A stretch of 48,468 nucleotides of DNA, taken from positions 135,307 through 183,774 of the forward strand of contig NZ_STGX01000004.1 of assembly GCF_004912155.1 (NCBI RefSeq). Reading direction: 5' to 3'. The notes below the pieces were generated by a model, which was not told the origin of the DNA, ran no database searches, and worked only from the letters and a program-made list of their open reading frames with translations. Positions 16,342 through 23,845 of the stretch are shown here, one piece after another; positions within the stretch are counted from its first letter, which is position 1; every line of letters starts with the position of its first letter. The DNA is from Glycomyces paridis. GTDB taxonomy: Bacteria; Actinomycetota; Actinomycetes; Mycobacteriales; Micromonosporaceae. The position numbers and the translations under genes were made by a program.

Positions 16342-16734
16342 TCAGGCCGCGGCGCGGCGCTTGAGGAGGTAGACCAGGCCCGCGACCGGGAGGACCAGGG
16401 GCACGTAGCCGTAACCGGAGCCGAAATGCGACCACACCGACGGCTCGGGGAACAGGTCCGGCACGGCGACGCTCAAGGCGCCCACGGCGACCACGCCGAC
16501 GAGCTCGACCCCGACCGCCAGGAGGGCGAGCCGCGCGGCGCCCTTGATGATCGCGACGGCCGCCACCAGGTAGATCGCCGCAGCGATCGCGCTCAACGTG
16601 AAGCTCACCGGGGCCTCGCCGAACTTCGTCGCGACCTGGAACAGCGCCCGCGCGCCCGCCGAGACGGCGAACACGACGTAGACGAGGACGATGAGGCGGC
16701 CGAACCCGTCCGCCAGGCGGCGCGGCTCAGACAT
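16342..16734 (-). CDS. Small membrane protein, four helices
   Basis: The 130-residue protein has four hydrophobic segments (about 12-32, 44-64, 68-92, 108-125) and a basic C-terminus KRRAAA. I do not recognise the family. It starts inside the end of the neighbouring membrane-protein gene (8-bp overlap), so the two are translationally coupled and may form a heteromer. Confidence 0.72.
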   Translation of the reverse strand: MSEPRRLADGFGRLIVLVYVVFAVSAGARALFQVATKFGEAPVSFTLSAIAAAIYLVAAVAIIKGAARLALLAVGVELVGVVAVGALSVAVPDLFPEPSVWSHFGSGYGYVPLVLPVAGLVYLLKRRAAA

Positions 16735-17092
16735 GGATCTGGAACTCCCAGATCTGGTGGATGCGCAGCATCAGCGCCGCCACGATCAGCCCCGAGGCCG
16801 CGACCGTCCCGATCCCCCAGCGGGAGCGGTCGATCGAACCCCAGAAGCACCCTGCGACCGGCACCAGCAGCGTCGTGACCAGGTAGGAGAAGAACAGCGC
16901 CTTCCCCCCGCCCGCCTCGCCCGGGACGATCGCGATCGACACCGCCAACTGCGCGAGCAGCAGCGCCTCCAGCACCCCGACGCCCACGAAGTGGCGCCGG
17001 CCCACCCGCTGCGAACGCGCCGTCTCGATGAAGAACCAGGCGCCCATCGCCAGCGCGGCGGCCTGTACGACGAGGTAGAGCCATTCGATCAC
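16727..17092 (-). CDS. Small membrane protein, four helices
   Basis: The 121-residue protein starts at GTG (17092) behind a weak GGTGG site. It has four predicted helices: about 3-22, 36-57, 65-84 and 95-112, with positive charges (RSQRVGRRH) after the first helix. It overlaps the next gene by 8 bp. The frame continues open far upstream, but that part runs antisense to the moa genes and is not credible. Function unknown. Confidence 0.68.
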   Translation of the reverse strand: MIEWLYLVVQAAALAMGAWFFIETARSQRVGRRHFVGVGVLEALLLAQLAVSIAIVPGEAGGGKALFFSYLVTTLLVPVAGCFWGSIDRSRWGIGTVAASGLIVAALMLRIHQIWEFQIHV

Positions 17093-17197
17093 GCCACCGA
17101 CGCTAGCCCAGGCCCCCCGCGCCCCCGCCCTCGGCCGGACGCCGAGACGCGCGGGCCACGGGCACCGCGCCGCTACCCTGGGCGCACCCGGGAGGAG

Positions 17198-17638
17198 GTG
17201 GACCCCACGGCAGTCCTCAAGCTCCTGCTCGCCCTGCCGTTCACGCTGGCGTGCTTCTGGTTCGGCGGGCGCTTCGTCGCCGAGGCCGGAGGCTACGTCG
17301 TCGCCGGCGAATGGCGCGAGGGCACCGTCGTCCGCTCCTTCCCCTGCGAGCCCGCGTTCGCGTGCGAAGGCCCATACGCCTCCCAGGCGACCGTCGAGTA
17401 CACCGACCGCGACGGCGAGGTCAGGACGATCCTCGTGTACGGCCGCTACGAGGTCGGCGACACCAAGCGGGTGCTGACCAGCGCCCTGCACGACGACGAC
17501 GTCGCCCAGGTGGTGCCGGACGTCGTCCTCCTGCTCCTGGGCGGGTGCCTCATCGTGCTCGTCGGGCTGACCGCCTCCGTGTCGGCCCTCCTCGAACTGC
17601 CGGGCGCGAAACGGGACGGCGTCACCCCGCGCGACTAG
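17198..17638 (+). CDS. DUF3592-like membrane protein
   Basis: A 146-residue protein with a membrane helix at each end (about 6-24 and 107-130). Between them lies an extracytoplasmic beta domain containing GTVVRSF, a Cys pair in PCEPAFACEG, and VEYTDRDGEVRTILVYGRYEVGD. This layout resembles DUF3592 proteins. GTG at 17198 follows GGGAGGA very closely (about 2 nt), so the start is uncertain, although no other good start exists nearby. Its stop codon is also part of the likely -10 box of moaC. Confidence 0.65.
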   Translation: MDPTAVLKLLLALPFTLACFWFGGRFVAEAGGYVVAGEWREGTVVRSFPCEPAFACEGPYASQATVEYTDRDGEVRTILVYGRYEVGDTKRVLTSALHDDDVAQVVPDVVLLLLGGCLIVLVGLTASVSALLELPGAKRDGVTPRD

Positions 17639-17641
17639 ACT
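17613..17641 (+). promoter_or_regulatory. Leaderless-type promoter of moaC
   Basis: TAGACT (17636-17641) lies 7 nt before the moaC ATG, the standard spacing for leaderless actinobacterial transcripts. A GGGACG sharing the GAC core of the -35 consensus lies 17 bp upstream (17613-17618). No ribosome site precedes the ATG, which supports a leaderless start. Confidence 0.45.
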
Positions 17642-17648
17642 TCGCTCC

Positions 17649-18149
17649 ATGACCGACCTGACGCACGTGGACCCGACCGGCGCCGCCCGGATGGTGGACG
17701 TCTCGGCCAAGGACGTCTCGGAGCGCTCGGCGCTGGCCACCGGGCGGCTCGTCACCACCCCCGAGGTGGTCGCGGCGCTGCGCGCGAACTCACTCAAGAA
17801 GGGCGACGCGCTGGCGGTGGCCCGCATCGCGGGGATCATGGCCGCCAAGCGCACGCCCGACCTGGTGCCGCTGTGCCACCCGATCGCGGTCTCCGGCGTC
17901 GCGGTCGACCTCGCGGTCACCGACGGGGGCGTCGACATCGCAGCGCGGGTGCGCACCGCCGACCGCACCGGCGTTGAGATGGAGGCGCTGACGGCCGTGT
18001 CGGTGGCCGGGCTGACACTGGTGGACATGGTCAAGGCGCTCGACCCGGCGGCGGTGATCGCCGACGTCAGGGTCGAGGAGAAGCTCGGCGGGAAGACCGG
18101 CACCTGGCGGCGCGGGGCGCCGGCCGGGACGGAAGGAGCGGACGCATGA
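17649..18149 (+). CDS. moaC: Cyclic pyranopterin monophosphate synthase MoaC
   Basis: MoaC converts 3',8-cyclo-GTP into cyclic pyranopterin monophosphate in the first step of molybdenum cofactor synthesis, in the cytoplasm. The 166-residue length is typical. Signature segments are present: MVDVSAKDVSERSALATG, KGDALAVARIAGIMAAKRT, DLVPLCHPI with the catalytic His, TGVEMEALTAVSVAGLT, and the Lys-rich KLGGKTG near the end. It starts at ATG without a ribosome site and probably from a leaderless message. Its stop overlaps the next gene by 4 bp. Confidence 0.95.
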   Translation: MTDLTHVDPTGAARMVDVSAKDVSERSALATGRLVTTPEVVAALRANSLKKGDALAVARIAGIMAAKRTPDLVPLCHPIAVSGVAVDLAVTDGGVDIAARVRTADRTGVEMEALTAVSVAGLTLVDMVKALDPAAVIADVRVEEKLGGKTGTWRRGAPAGTEGADA

Positions 18150-18661
18150 CGTCGATCAGCGCACTCGTGGTCGTGGCCTCGAACCGGGCGGCCGACGGGG
18201 TCTACGAGGACACCTCCGGGCCGATCCTGGTCCAGGGCTTCGCCGCGGCCGGGTTCGGCGTGGCCGGGCCGCTCGTCGTGCACGACGGCGACGAGGTGGA
18301 GCAGGCCCTGCGCGACGCGGTGGACGACGGCTTCGACCTCGTCGTCACCTCCGGTGGCACCGGCCTGACCTCGCTCGACCTCACCCCCGAGATGACGCGG
18401 CGCGTCATCGAGCGGGAGGTCCCGGGCATCGCCGAGGCGATCCGCGCGGTCGGCCTCGCCGCGACCCCGTTCGCGGCGATCTCGCGCGCGGTCGCGGGCG
18501 TCGCCGGATCGACCCTCATCGTCAACGTCGCCGGGTCCCGCGGGGCCGCGAAAGACGCGCTCGGGGTGCTCACCGCCGAGTTCGTGTCGCACGCGGTGTC
18601 ACAGCTCCACGACGGCGACCACGTCCGCGCCGCGGAGGAGACCACGGGCGGGACGGCCTGA
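18146..18661 (+). CDS. mog: Molybdopterin adenylyltransferase (MogA/MoaB family)
   Basis: The protein activates molybdopterin with ATP before metal insertion. The MoCF-binding fold is clear over its 171 residues: VVVASNRAADGVYED, then the MPT-binding loop DLVVTSGGTGLTSLDLTPEMT, and GSTLIVNVAGSRGAAKDAL. That last loop replaces the usual NLPGSP motif with NVAGSR, a mild divergence also seen in actinobacterial homologues. Coupling to moaC through an ATGA overlap places it in the same operon. MoaB and MogA cannot be separated by sight. Confidence 0.9.
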   Translation: MTSISALVVVASNRAADGVYEDTSGPILVQGFAAAGFGVAGPLVVHDGDEVEQALRDAVDDGFDLVVTSGGTGLTSLDLTPEMTRRVIEREVPGIAEAIRAVGLAATPFAAISRAVAGVAGSTLIVNVAGSRGAAKDALGVLTAEFVSHAVSQLHDGDHVRAAEETTGGTA

Positions 18662-18701
18662 TGCGCCTGCACCGCCCTTGCGCCGGAACGGAGCGCACCC
18701 G

Positions 18702-19868
18702 ATGACCGACCCGATCCGCTGGGCCGAGGCCCGCGAGACCGCTTGGGCCGCAGGGTTCGCCGCGCGGTCTGAAGGCTCTGATCTGCCGTTCGCGGCGGCG
18801 CTCGGATCGGCACTCGCCGCGCCGCTCACCGCCGCCTCCGACCTGCCCGCGTTCGCGACCTCCGCGGTCGACGGCTGGGCCGTCGCCGGTCCGGGCCCGT
18901 GGCGCGTCGACGCCGGCGCGGTCCTCGCCGGGAGCGTCCCCGAGCCGATCGGCCCCGGGCGGGCCGTGAAGATCGCGACCGGCGCGCAGGTCCCCGAAGG
19001 CACCGAGGGCCTCATCCGGCTCGAACACGCGACGGTCGAGGGCAACGAGGTCGGGGGACCGACCGCGCGCGAGTGGCGCGAGCCCGGCGAGGAGGCCCGC
19101 GCGGGCGAGGAGCTGCTGCCCGCGGGCCTGGCGGTCACCCCGCCCGTGATCGGACTCGCCGCCGCCGCCGGGCACCTGACGCTGCCCGCGCACCGCAGGC
19201 CCGCCGCCCGCGTCGTCGTCTTCGGCGACGAGCTGCTCACCGAGGGCGTCTCCGAGAAGGGCCGCGTGCGCGACTCGCTGGGCCCGATGGTCCCCCACCT
19301 CCTCGCCGCCGCCGGGGCCGAGACGGGCCCGAGCCTCGGGCCTGTCGAGGACACGCTCGAAGCGCACGTCGCGGCCCTGCGCTCGGCGCTCGCCGACGCG
19401 GACCTGGTGTGCACCACCGGCGGCACGATGGTCGGCCCGGTCGACCACCTGCACGCCGCGCTCGCCGAGGTCGGCGCCGAGTACGTGCTCAACACCGTGG
19501 CCGTGCGGCCGGGGTTCCCGATGCTCTTGGCGCGCACCGCTGACGGGAAGTTCATCGCGGGGCTGCCGGGCAATCCGCAGTCCGCGGTGATCGCGGTCGT
19601 CACCGTGGTCGCGCCGCTGCTGGCGGGGCTGCGGGGCCTGCCGCTGCCGCCGCTCGCCTCGATCCGCCTGGCCGAGGACGTCCCGGGCCGGGGCGCGTTC
19701 ACGCACCTCGCGCTCGTCGACCCGGCCGGCCGGCGGCTCGCCCACCACGGCTCGGCGATGCTCCGCGGTCTCGCGGGCGCCGCCGGGTTCGCCGTCATCG
19801 CACCGGAGTCGGCCGCCGCCGCAGGCGACGCGGTCGACCTCGCCACCGTCCCTGGAGTGACACCGTGA
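18702..19868 (+). CDS. moeA: Molybdopterin molybdenumtransferase MoeA
   Basis: MoeA inserts molybdate into adenylated molybdopterin. Domain I-II holds the signature ATSAVDGWAV near 53-62 and KIATGAQVPEGTEGLIRLEH. Domain III has VVVFGDELL, DLVCTTGGTMVGPVDHLH and FIAGLPGNPQSAVIA. The MPT loop reads GGTMVGPVDH where most MoeA have GGVSxGDxD, so the binding Asp is shifted or lost. The ATG at 18702 has GGAG 9 nt upstream; a TTG 24 bp earlier is less likely. At 388 residues it is slightly short for the family. Its stop overlaps the moaE GTG. Confidence 0.9.
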   Translation: MTDPIRWAEARETAWAAGFAARSEGSDLPFAAALGSALAAPLTAASDLPAFATSAVDGWAVAGPGPWRVDAGAVLAGSVPEPIGPGRAVKIATGAQVPEGTEGLIRLEHATVEGNEVGGPTAREWREPGEEARAGEELLPAGLAVTPPVIGLAAAAGHLTLPAHRRPAARVVVFGDELLTEGVSEKGRVRDSLGPMVPHLLAAAGAETGPSLGPVEDTLEAHVAALRSALADADLVCTTGGTMVGPVDHLHAALAEVGAEYVLNTVAVRPGFPMLLARTADGKFIAGLPGNPQSAVIAVVTVVAPLLAGLRGLPLPPLASIRLAEDVPGRGAFTHLALVDPAGRRLAHHGSAMLRGLAGAAGFAVIAPESAAAAGDAVDLATVPGVTP

Positions 19869-20278
19869 TCCGCGCCCGCGTCCTCGACGCCCCGCTCGAC
19901 GCCGCCGAGCATGAGAAGGCGGCCTCCAGCGCCCAGGCGGGCGCCGTCGTCACGTTCTCGGGGAACGTGCGCGACCACGACCACGGCCGGGGCGTCCTGC
20001 GCCTGTCCTACGAGGGCCACCCCTCGGCCGGTGAGCTGCTGCGCGCCATCGCAGAGGAGATCGCCGCGCGGCCCGGCGTGCGAGGCGTGGTGGTCTCGCA
20101 CCGGGTCGGCGACCTCGCGATCGGGGACCCGGCGCTCGTGGCGGCGGTCGCCGCCGAGCACCGCAAGGAGGCCTTCGACGCGTGCGCCGACCTCGTCGAC
20201 GAGGTGAAGGCGCGGCTGCCGATCTGGAAGCACCAGTTCTTCGACGACGGCACCGACGAGTGGGTCAACTGCCCCTGA
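19865..20278 (+). CDS. moaE: Molybdopterin synthase large subunit MoaE
   Basis: MoaE adds two sulfurs from MoaD thiocarboxylate to cyclic pyranopterin monophosphate. The 137-residue sequence has GNVRDHDHGRGVLRLSYEG, VVVSHRVGDLAIGD, HRKEAFDACADLVDEVKAR and the catalytic LPIWKHQFF with its Lys, ending in EWVNCP. It starts with GTG inside the moeA stop (GTGA). It closes the operon; moaA and moaD are not in this window. Confidence 0.94.
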   Translation: MIRARVLDAPLDAAEHEKAASSAQAGAVVTFSGNVRDHDHGRGVLRLSYEGHPSAGELLRAIAEEIAARPGVRGVVVSHRVGDLAIGDPALVAAVAAEHRKEAFDACADLVDEVKARLPIWKHQFFDDGTDEWVNCP

Positions 20279-20328
20279 GGGAACGCCTGCGCCGCAACGG
20301 CGCCCGTTGAGGTGATACCGCTACTGCC

Positions 20329-20526
20329 AGGGGGTGTCCGGTGGGTCAGGGCGAGTCGGTATCCGAGTCCATTCGTTCGCTCGCTCTGCACACTTACGGC
20401 TCGCAAGCGTCGCCGAGGCCGCGGGAGGGTCTTCGAATACCGGTGTTGTATTCGAAGGCCCGACAACGAAGCGAGCGGGCGAATGGGCCGGATAGCGGCC
20501 GGTCTGGCCCACCGGACACCCCCTAG
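20329..20526. repeat. 198-bp foldback (MITE-like) element
   Basis: The ends carry a perfect 17-bp inverted repeat, AGGGGGTGTCCGGTGGG (20329-20345) and its complement at 20508-20524. Complementarity continues inward with some mismatches: TATCCGAGTCCATTCG near 20360 against its partner near 20485. At the centre is a perfect 10-bp hairpin, CTTCGAATAC with a 7-nt loop (20431-20457). The hexamer ACTGCC occurs on both sides (20323-20328 and 20527-20532), which could be a target-site duplication. It contains no gene and fills almost all of the gap between moaE and the sulfotransferase. Alternatives are a REP-like sequence or an elaborate terminator for moaE. Confidence 0.65.
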
Positions 20527-20574
20527 ACTGCCGGAAACCCCCCCGTCCGTCCCCCACGGCAGAGGAGCCCCCTC

Positions 20575-21777
20575 ATGCGACGCGTGTCGTTCACCGCAAA
20601 AGCCCTCAACCTCGTACTCGCCCCCTCCACTTCCGGGCGCAAACGCCCGCTGGAGGCCTGGGCCAAGACCGTTTCCGAGGTCGTCCGCTCGTCGGGCCAC
20701 TCGGCCGAAGGCGAGGAGACCTTCATCGAGGAGTTCGGCTTCATGCTGAAATGCCTCGCCGACGAGCCCCGCCTCACCCCGCTCGGATGGACCTCGGCCA
20801 TCGCCGAGGCGAAGCCCCGCCTGGAGAACCGGCTGCGGGTCAAGGCGATCGCCGCCGAGCACCCGGCCGTCCTGGACGAGCGGATCGAGAGGCCGGTCTT
20901 CGTCATCGGGCTGCCGCGCACCGCGACCTCGCTGGCGCACCGCATCCTCGCCGCCTCCGACGACCACCGCGGCCCGTACATGTGGGAGATGCTCCACACC
21001 GACCTGGAGACCTCCCCCGAGGTGATCGGCAAGCGGATCGACGCCGCGGCGAAGGGCATCAAGCTCATGATGCGGGTGGCCCCTTCGTGGAAGGTCATCC
21101 ACCCCAGCGCAGTCGACATCCCCGAGGAGTCCATGATGGTGCTCCCCCACGGCGTCTACCACCTCTTCCTGCGCGGCCTGATGCCCGAATACCGCGAATG
21201 GCTCGCCGCCCGCGACACCACCCCCGACTACGAGTACCTCAAGCTCGCGCTCCAGATCCTCCAGCACGGGCGCGAGCCCAAGCGCTGGGTCCTCAAGTAC
21301 CCCGGCCACCTCAGCGACATCGAGACCATCCGCAAGGTCTTCCCGGACGCGACCTTCGTGTGGACCCACCGCGACCCGGTCACCGTCATCGGCTCCCTGT
21401 GCAGCCTCATGGAGACCTCCTGGTCGACCTACCAGCAGCGCCCCGACCTCCACGACATCGGCAGGCTGGCAGTGGAGCTGACCTCCGAGGCCGTGCGCAA
21501 GGGCCGCGAGTCCAGGGTCGCGCTCCCCGCCGGAACGATCGTGGACGTCCCGTACGCGCTGCTCAACTCCGACCCGCACCACGAGGTCCCCAAGATCTAC
21601 GAGGCGATCGGCGCCACCTGGACCGAGAAGGACGCGGGCAACCTCGACGCCGTGGTCACCGGGCCGGTCACCGACCGCAAGCACGAGTACGGCGTGGCCC
21701 GCTACGGCCTCGACCTCTCCGGCGTCGAGGACGCCTTCGGGGACTACACCCGCCTGGTCGCGAGCCTCAACCGGTGA
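20575..21777 (+). CDS. PAPS-dependent sulfotransferase family protein (copy 1)
   Basis: The 400-residue protein belongs to the bacterial sulfotransferase superfamily that moves sulfate from PAPS to an unknown acceptor. The 5'-phosphosulfate loop GLPRTATS lies at 112-119. The 3'-phosphate site WTHRDPVTVIGSLCSL starts near 263. Other conserved pieces are RLENRLRVKAIAAEHPAV, TTPDYEYLKLALQILQHG and WVLKYPGHL. ATG at 20575 has GAGGAG 8 nt upstream. It is followed 31 bp later by a paralogue, so the pair is a tandem duplication. The substrate cannot be predicted. Confidence 0.88.
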   Translation: MRRVSFTAKALNLVLAPSTSGRKRPLEAWAKTVSEVVRSSGHSAEGEETFIEEFGFMLKCLADEPRLTPLGWTSAIAEAKPRLENRLRVKAIAAEHPAVLDERIERPVFVIGLPRTATSLAHRILAASDDHRGPYMWEMLHTDLETSPEVIGKRIDAAAKGIKLMMRVAPSWKVIHPSAVDIPEESMMVLPHGVYHLFLRGLMPEYREWLAARDTTPDYEYLKLALQILQHGREPKRWVLKYPGHLSDIETIRKVFPDATFVWTHRDPVTVIGSLCSLMETSWSTYQQRPDLHDIGRLAVELTSEAVRKGRESRVALPAGTIVDVPYALLNSDPHHEVPKIYEAIGATWTEKDAGNLDAVVTGPVTDRKHEYGVARYGLDLSGVEDAFGDYTRLVASLNR

Positions 21778-21808
21778 ACGCGACCCGAACCCGCCGAGGA
21801 GACCGCAC

Positions 21809-23257
21809 TTGAGCCGACGCCGCCCCGCCGCCGCCACCCTCGTCAACCTCGCCCTCGCCCCGTTCGCGGGCGGCCGGAGGCGGCCCGAGGCCGCCTGGCG
21901 CAAGGCCGCCGACGCGGCCGCCGCGCGGGCCGGGCGCCCCCTCGGGGACGACAGGGCCTTCGCCGACGAGCAGGGGTTCCTGCTGTCGTGCCTGGCGGCG
22001 GCGGGCGGCGTCACGCCACTCGGCTGGACCGCCGCCGCCACCGAGGCGAAGACGCGCCTGGAGAACCGCCTGCGCATCAGCGCCCTGGTCGAGGCGCACC
22101 CGGAGATCCCCGACGGCGAGATCCGCCGCCCGGTCTTCGTCGTGGGCCTGCCGCGCACGGCGACCACCTTGGCGCACAAGGTCCTCGCCCTCGCACCGGG
22201 CCACCGCGCCCCGCTCATGTGGGAGATGCTGCACACCGGCGTCGAGACCGACCCCGCCGCCGTCGAGCGGCTCGTCAGGGCCCGCTCCAGGCAGGTCGCG
22301 CTCACGCCGAGGATCGCGCCCGGCTGGGAGGTCATGCACCCCGTGGGCGCCGACCAGCCCGAGGAGTCGCTCTTCGTGCTGCCGCACGGGCACTACTACC
22401 GCGTCCTGCGCGGCGAGCTGCCCGGGTACCGGGCCTGGCTGGACGCGCGCGACACCGTGCCCGACTACGAGTACCTCAAGCTCGCGCTCCAGGTCCTCCA
22501 ATACGGGCGCGAGCCGAGGCGCTGGATCCTCAAGTACCCGGCGCACCTCGGCGACGTCGACGCGATCCGCGAGGTCTTCCCGGACGCGGTGTTCGTATGG
22601 ACGCACCGCGACCCGGCCACCGCGGCCGGGTCGATGTGCAGCCTCATGGAGACCTCGTGGGGGATCTACCGCGAGCGGGTCGACCCGGAGGCGGTGGGCC
22701 GCATCGCCCTCGGCGAGATGGCCAGGATCGTGGAGCGCGGCATGGCCGCTCGCGCCGCGCTCCCGCCTGAGTCCATCGTGGACGTGCCGTACGCGATGCT
22801 CGCCGAGGACCCGCACGCCGCGGTGCCCCGGATCTACGAGGCGATCGGCGCGGACTGGACCGACGCGGACGCCGCGAATCTCGGCTCGGCGCTCGCCCGC
22901 CCGACCACGGCCCGGCACGAGTACGCGCTGGACCGGTACGGGCTCGACCCCGACCGGATCACCGAGGCGCTCGGCGACTACCCCGAACTGCCGGCCTCGC
23001 TGGAAGCCTTAGGACTCGTCGGTCTTCGCGTCCGTCTCGTCGTGTCCGCCCTTGCGGCCCAAGGTCTTCACGAGGACCACGCCGACGACGACGATCACGA
23101 GCAGGCCGAGCAGGATCGCGGCCAGGGTCGCGCCGGTGTTCGACTCCTCGTCATCGCCGTCGCTGTCGGCGGCGGCCGCGGTCGTCGCCGCGGCCTCGGA
23201 ATCCGACGCCTCGGGCGCCTCGCTCGAAGGAGCCTCCTCCAAAGCGGTCGGCTCTGA
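21809..23257 (+). CDS. PAPS-dependent sulfotransferase family protein (copy 2) with antisense-like tail
   Basis: Residues 1-400 match copy 1 throughout: GLPRTATT at 113-120, VPDYEYLKLALQVLQYG, WILKYPAHLGD, and WTHRDPATAAGSMCSLMETSW. The start is a TTG with a strong GAGGAGA site. The expected end is near 23010, where copy 1 stops after a matching GDY..L.ASL segment. The frame instead runs on for about 82 residues, entirely antisense to the copC gene. At 23009-23012 the bases TTAG would give stops on both strands if the frame were shifted by one base. A recent indel or sequencing error that lost the stop is therefore likely, although a true overlap cannot be excluded. Confidence 0.8.
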   Translation: MSRRRPAAATLVNLALAPFAGGRRRPEAAWRKAADAAAARAGRPLGDDRAFADEQGFLLSCLAAAGGVTPLGWTAAATEAKTRLENRLRISALVEAHPEIPDGEIRRPVFVVGLPRTATTLAHKVLALAPGHRAPLMWEMLHTGVETDPAAVERLVRARSRQVALTPRIAPGWEVMHPVGADQPEESLFVLPHGHYYRVLRGELPGYRAWLDARDTVPDYEYLKLALQVLQYGREPRRWILKYPAHLGDVDAIREVFPDAVFVWTHRDPATAAGSMCSLMETSWGIYRERVDPEAVGRIALGEMARIVERGMAARAALPPESIVDVPYAMLAEDPHAAVPRIYEAIGADWTDADAANLGSALARPTTARHEYALDRYGLDPDRITEALGDYPELPASLEALGLVGLRVRLVVSALAAQGLHEDHADDDDHEQAEQDRGQGRAGVRLLVIAVAVGGGRGRRRGLGIRRLGRLARRSLLQSGRL

Positions 23258-23665
23258 GCCGGGCGCGTACAGGCCCTCAGGGATGGACTCGACGGTGAAG
23301 GCCAACTGGCCGTCCACGCGGTGCCCGTCCTCGGAGATCACCCGGAACGCCACGGTGTACTCCCCGGCGGTGGTGTACAGCATCGGCAGCGTGAACGTGT
23401 CGCCGTCGAAGGACGGGTCGGCGACCGCGACGACCGCGCCCGAGGGGTCGGTCACCGCGATCTCGGTCGAGGGGCCGTCGAGCAGCTCCGAGAACGTGGC
23501 CGAGACCTCGGCGGGGGCCTCGGCGAGCACGGCCCCGTCCTCGGGGTCGGTGCTCACCAGCGCCGCGTGGGCCGAGGCCGGGGCGGCCGAGCCGAGGGCG
23601 AGCGCGCCGCCGAGGAGGGCGGCGAGGAGAAGCGGAACGGCACGTCTGGCGGGAGTCCTCTGCAT
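23009..23665 (-). CDS. copC: CopC-like periplasmic/cell-surface copper-binding protein
   Basis: The 218-residue protein has an N-terminal signal peptide (Arg-rich start, hydrophobic 10-26, cleavage after ASA). The mature chain therefore begins with His33 (HAALVSTDPEDGAVL), the copper ligand of CopC proteins. The SEDGHRVDGQ motif near 111-120 supplies the further Asp and His ligands. An acidic Ser/Ala/Glu linker follows (about 135-175), then a C-terminal transmembrane helix (about 177-202) and a charged tail. This is the CopC/YobA form typical of actinobacteria, tethered outside the membrane. No copD follows. Its 3' end is overlapped by the sulfotransferase frame. The ribosome site is weak. 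Confidence 0.9.
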   Translation of the reverse strand: MQRTPARRAVPLLLAALLGGALALGSAAPASAHAALVSTDPEDGAVLAEAPAEVSATFSELLDGPSTEIAVTDPSGAVVAVADPSFDGDTFTLPMLYTTAGEYTVAFRVISEDGHRVDGQLAFTVESIPEGLYAPGSEPTALEEAPSSEAPEASDSEAAATTAAAADSDGDDEESNTGATLAAILLGLLVIVVVGVVLVKTLGRKGGHDETDAKTDES

Positions 23666-23809
23666 GAGGCCATAGTGCCACGGCCCCAGCGGCTCCACCC
23701 TGGGGGAAAGGTCACAATCCCTACCGATCCATAGCCATTCGGTCACGGAGAGTACCGAACTTGCGCTGAAATCGCCCGGTTGGCGGAGATAGTACCGCTC
23801 ACCCTCGTG

Positions 23810-23838
23810 TTGACGATCGCCGGAAGTTGTGATGTGCT
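23810..23838 (+). promoter_or_regulatory. Leaderless-type promoter of the Gfo/Idh/MocA gene
   Basis: TTGACG (23810-23815) is followed after 17 bp by TGTGCT (23833-23838), and 7 nt later by the ATG at 23846. No ribosome site is present, so the transcript may start at or near the ATG. The -10 box is imperfect. Confidence 0.4.
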
Positions 23839-23845
23839 TACGTCC

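Noticed and set aside
20312..20749. Small open frames inside the 20.3-20.6 kb gap
   Set aside because: They arise on both strands from the inverted repeat and have no ribosome sites or similarity to each other beyond the repeat symmetry.
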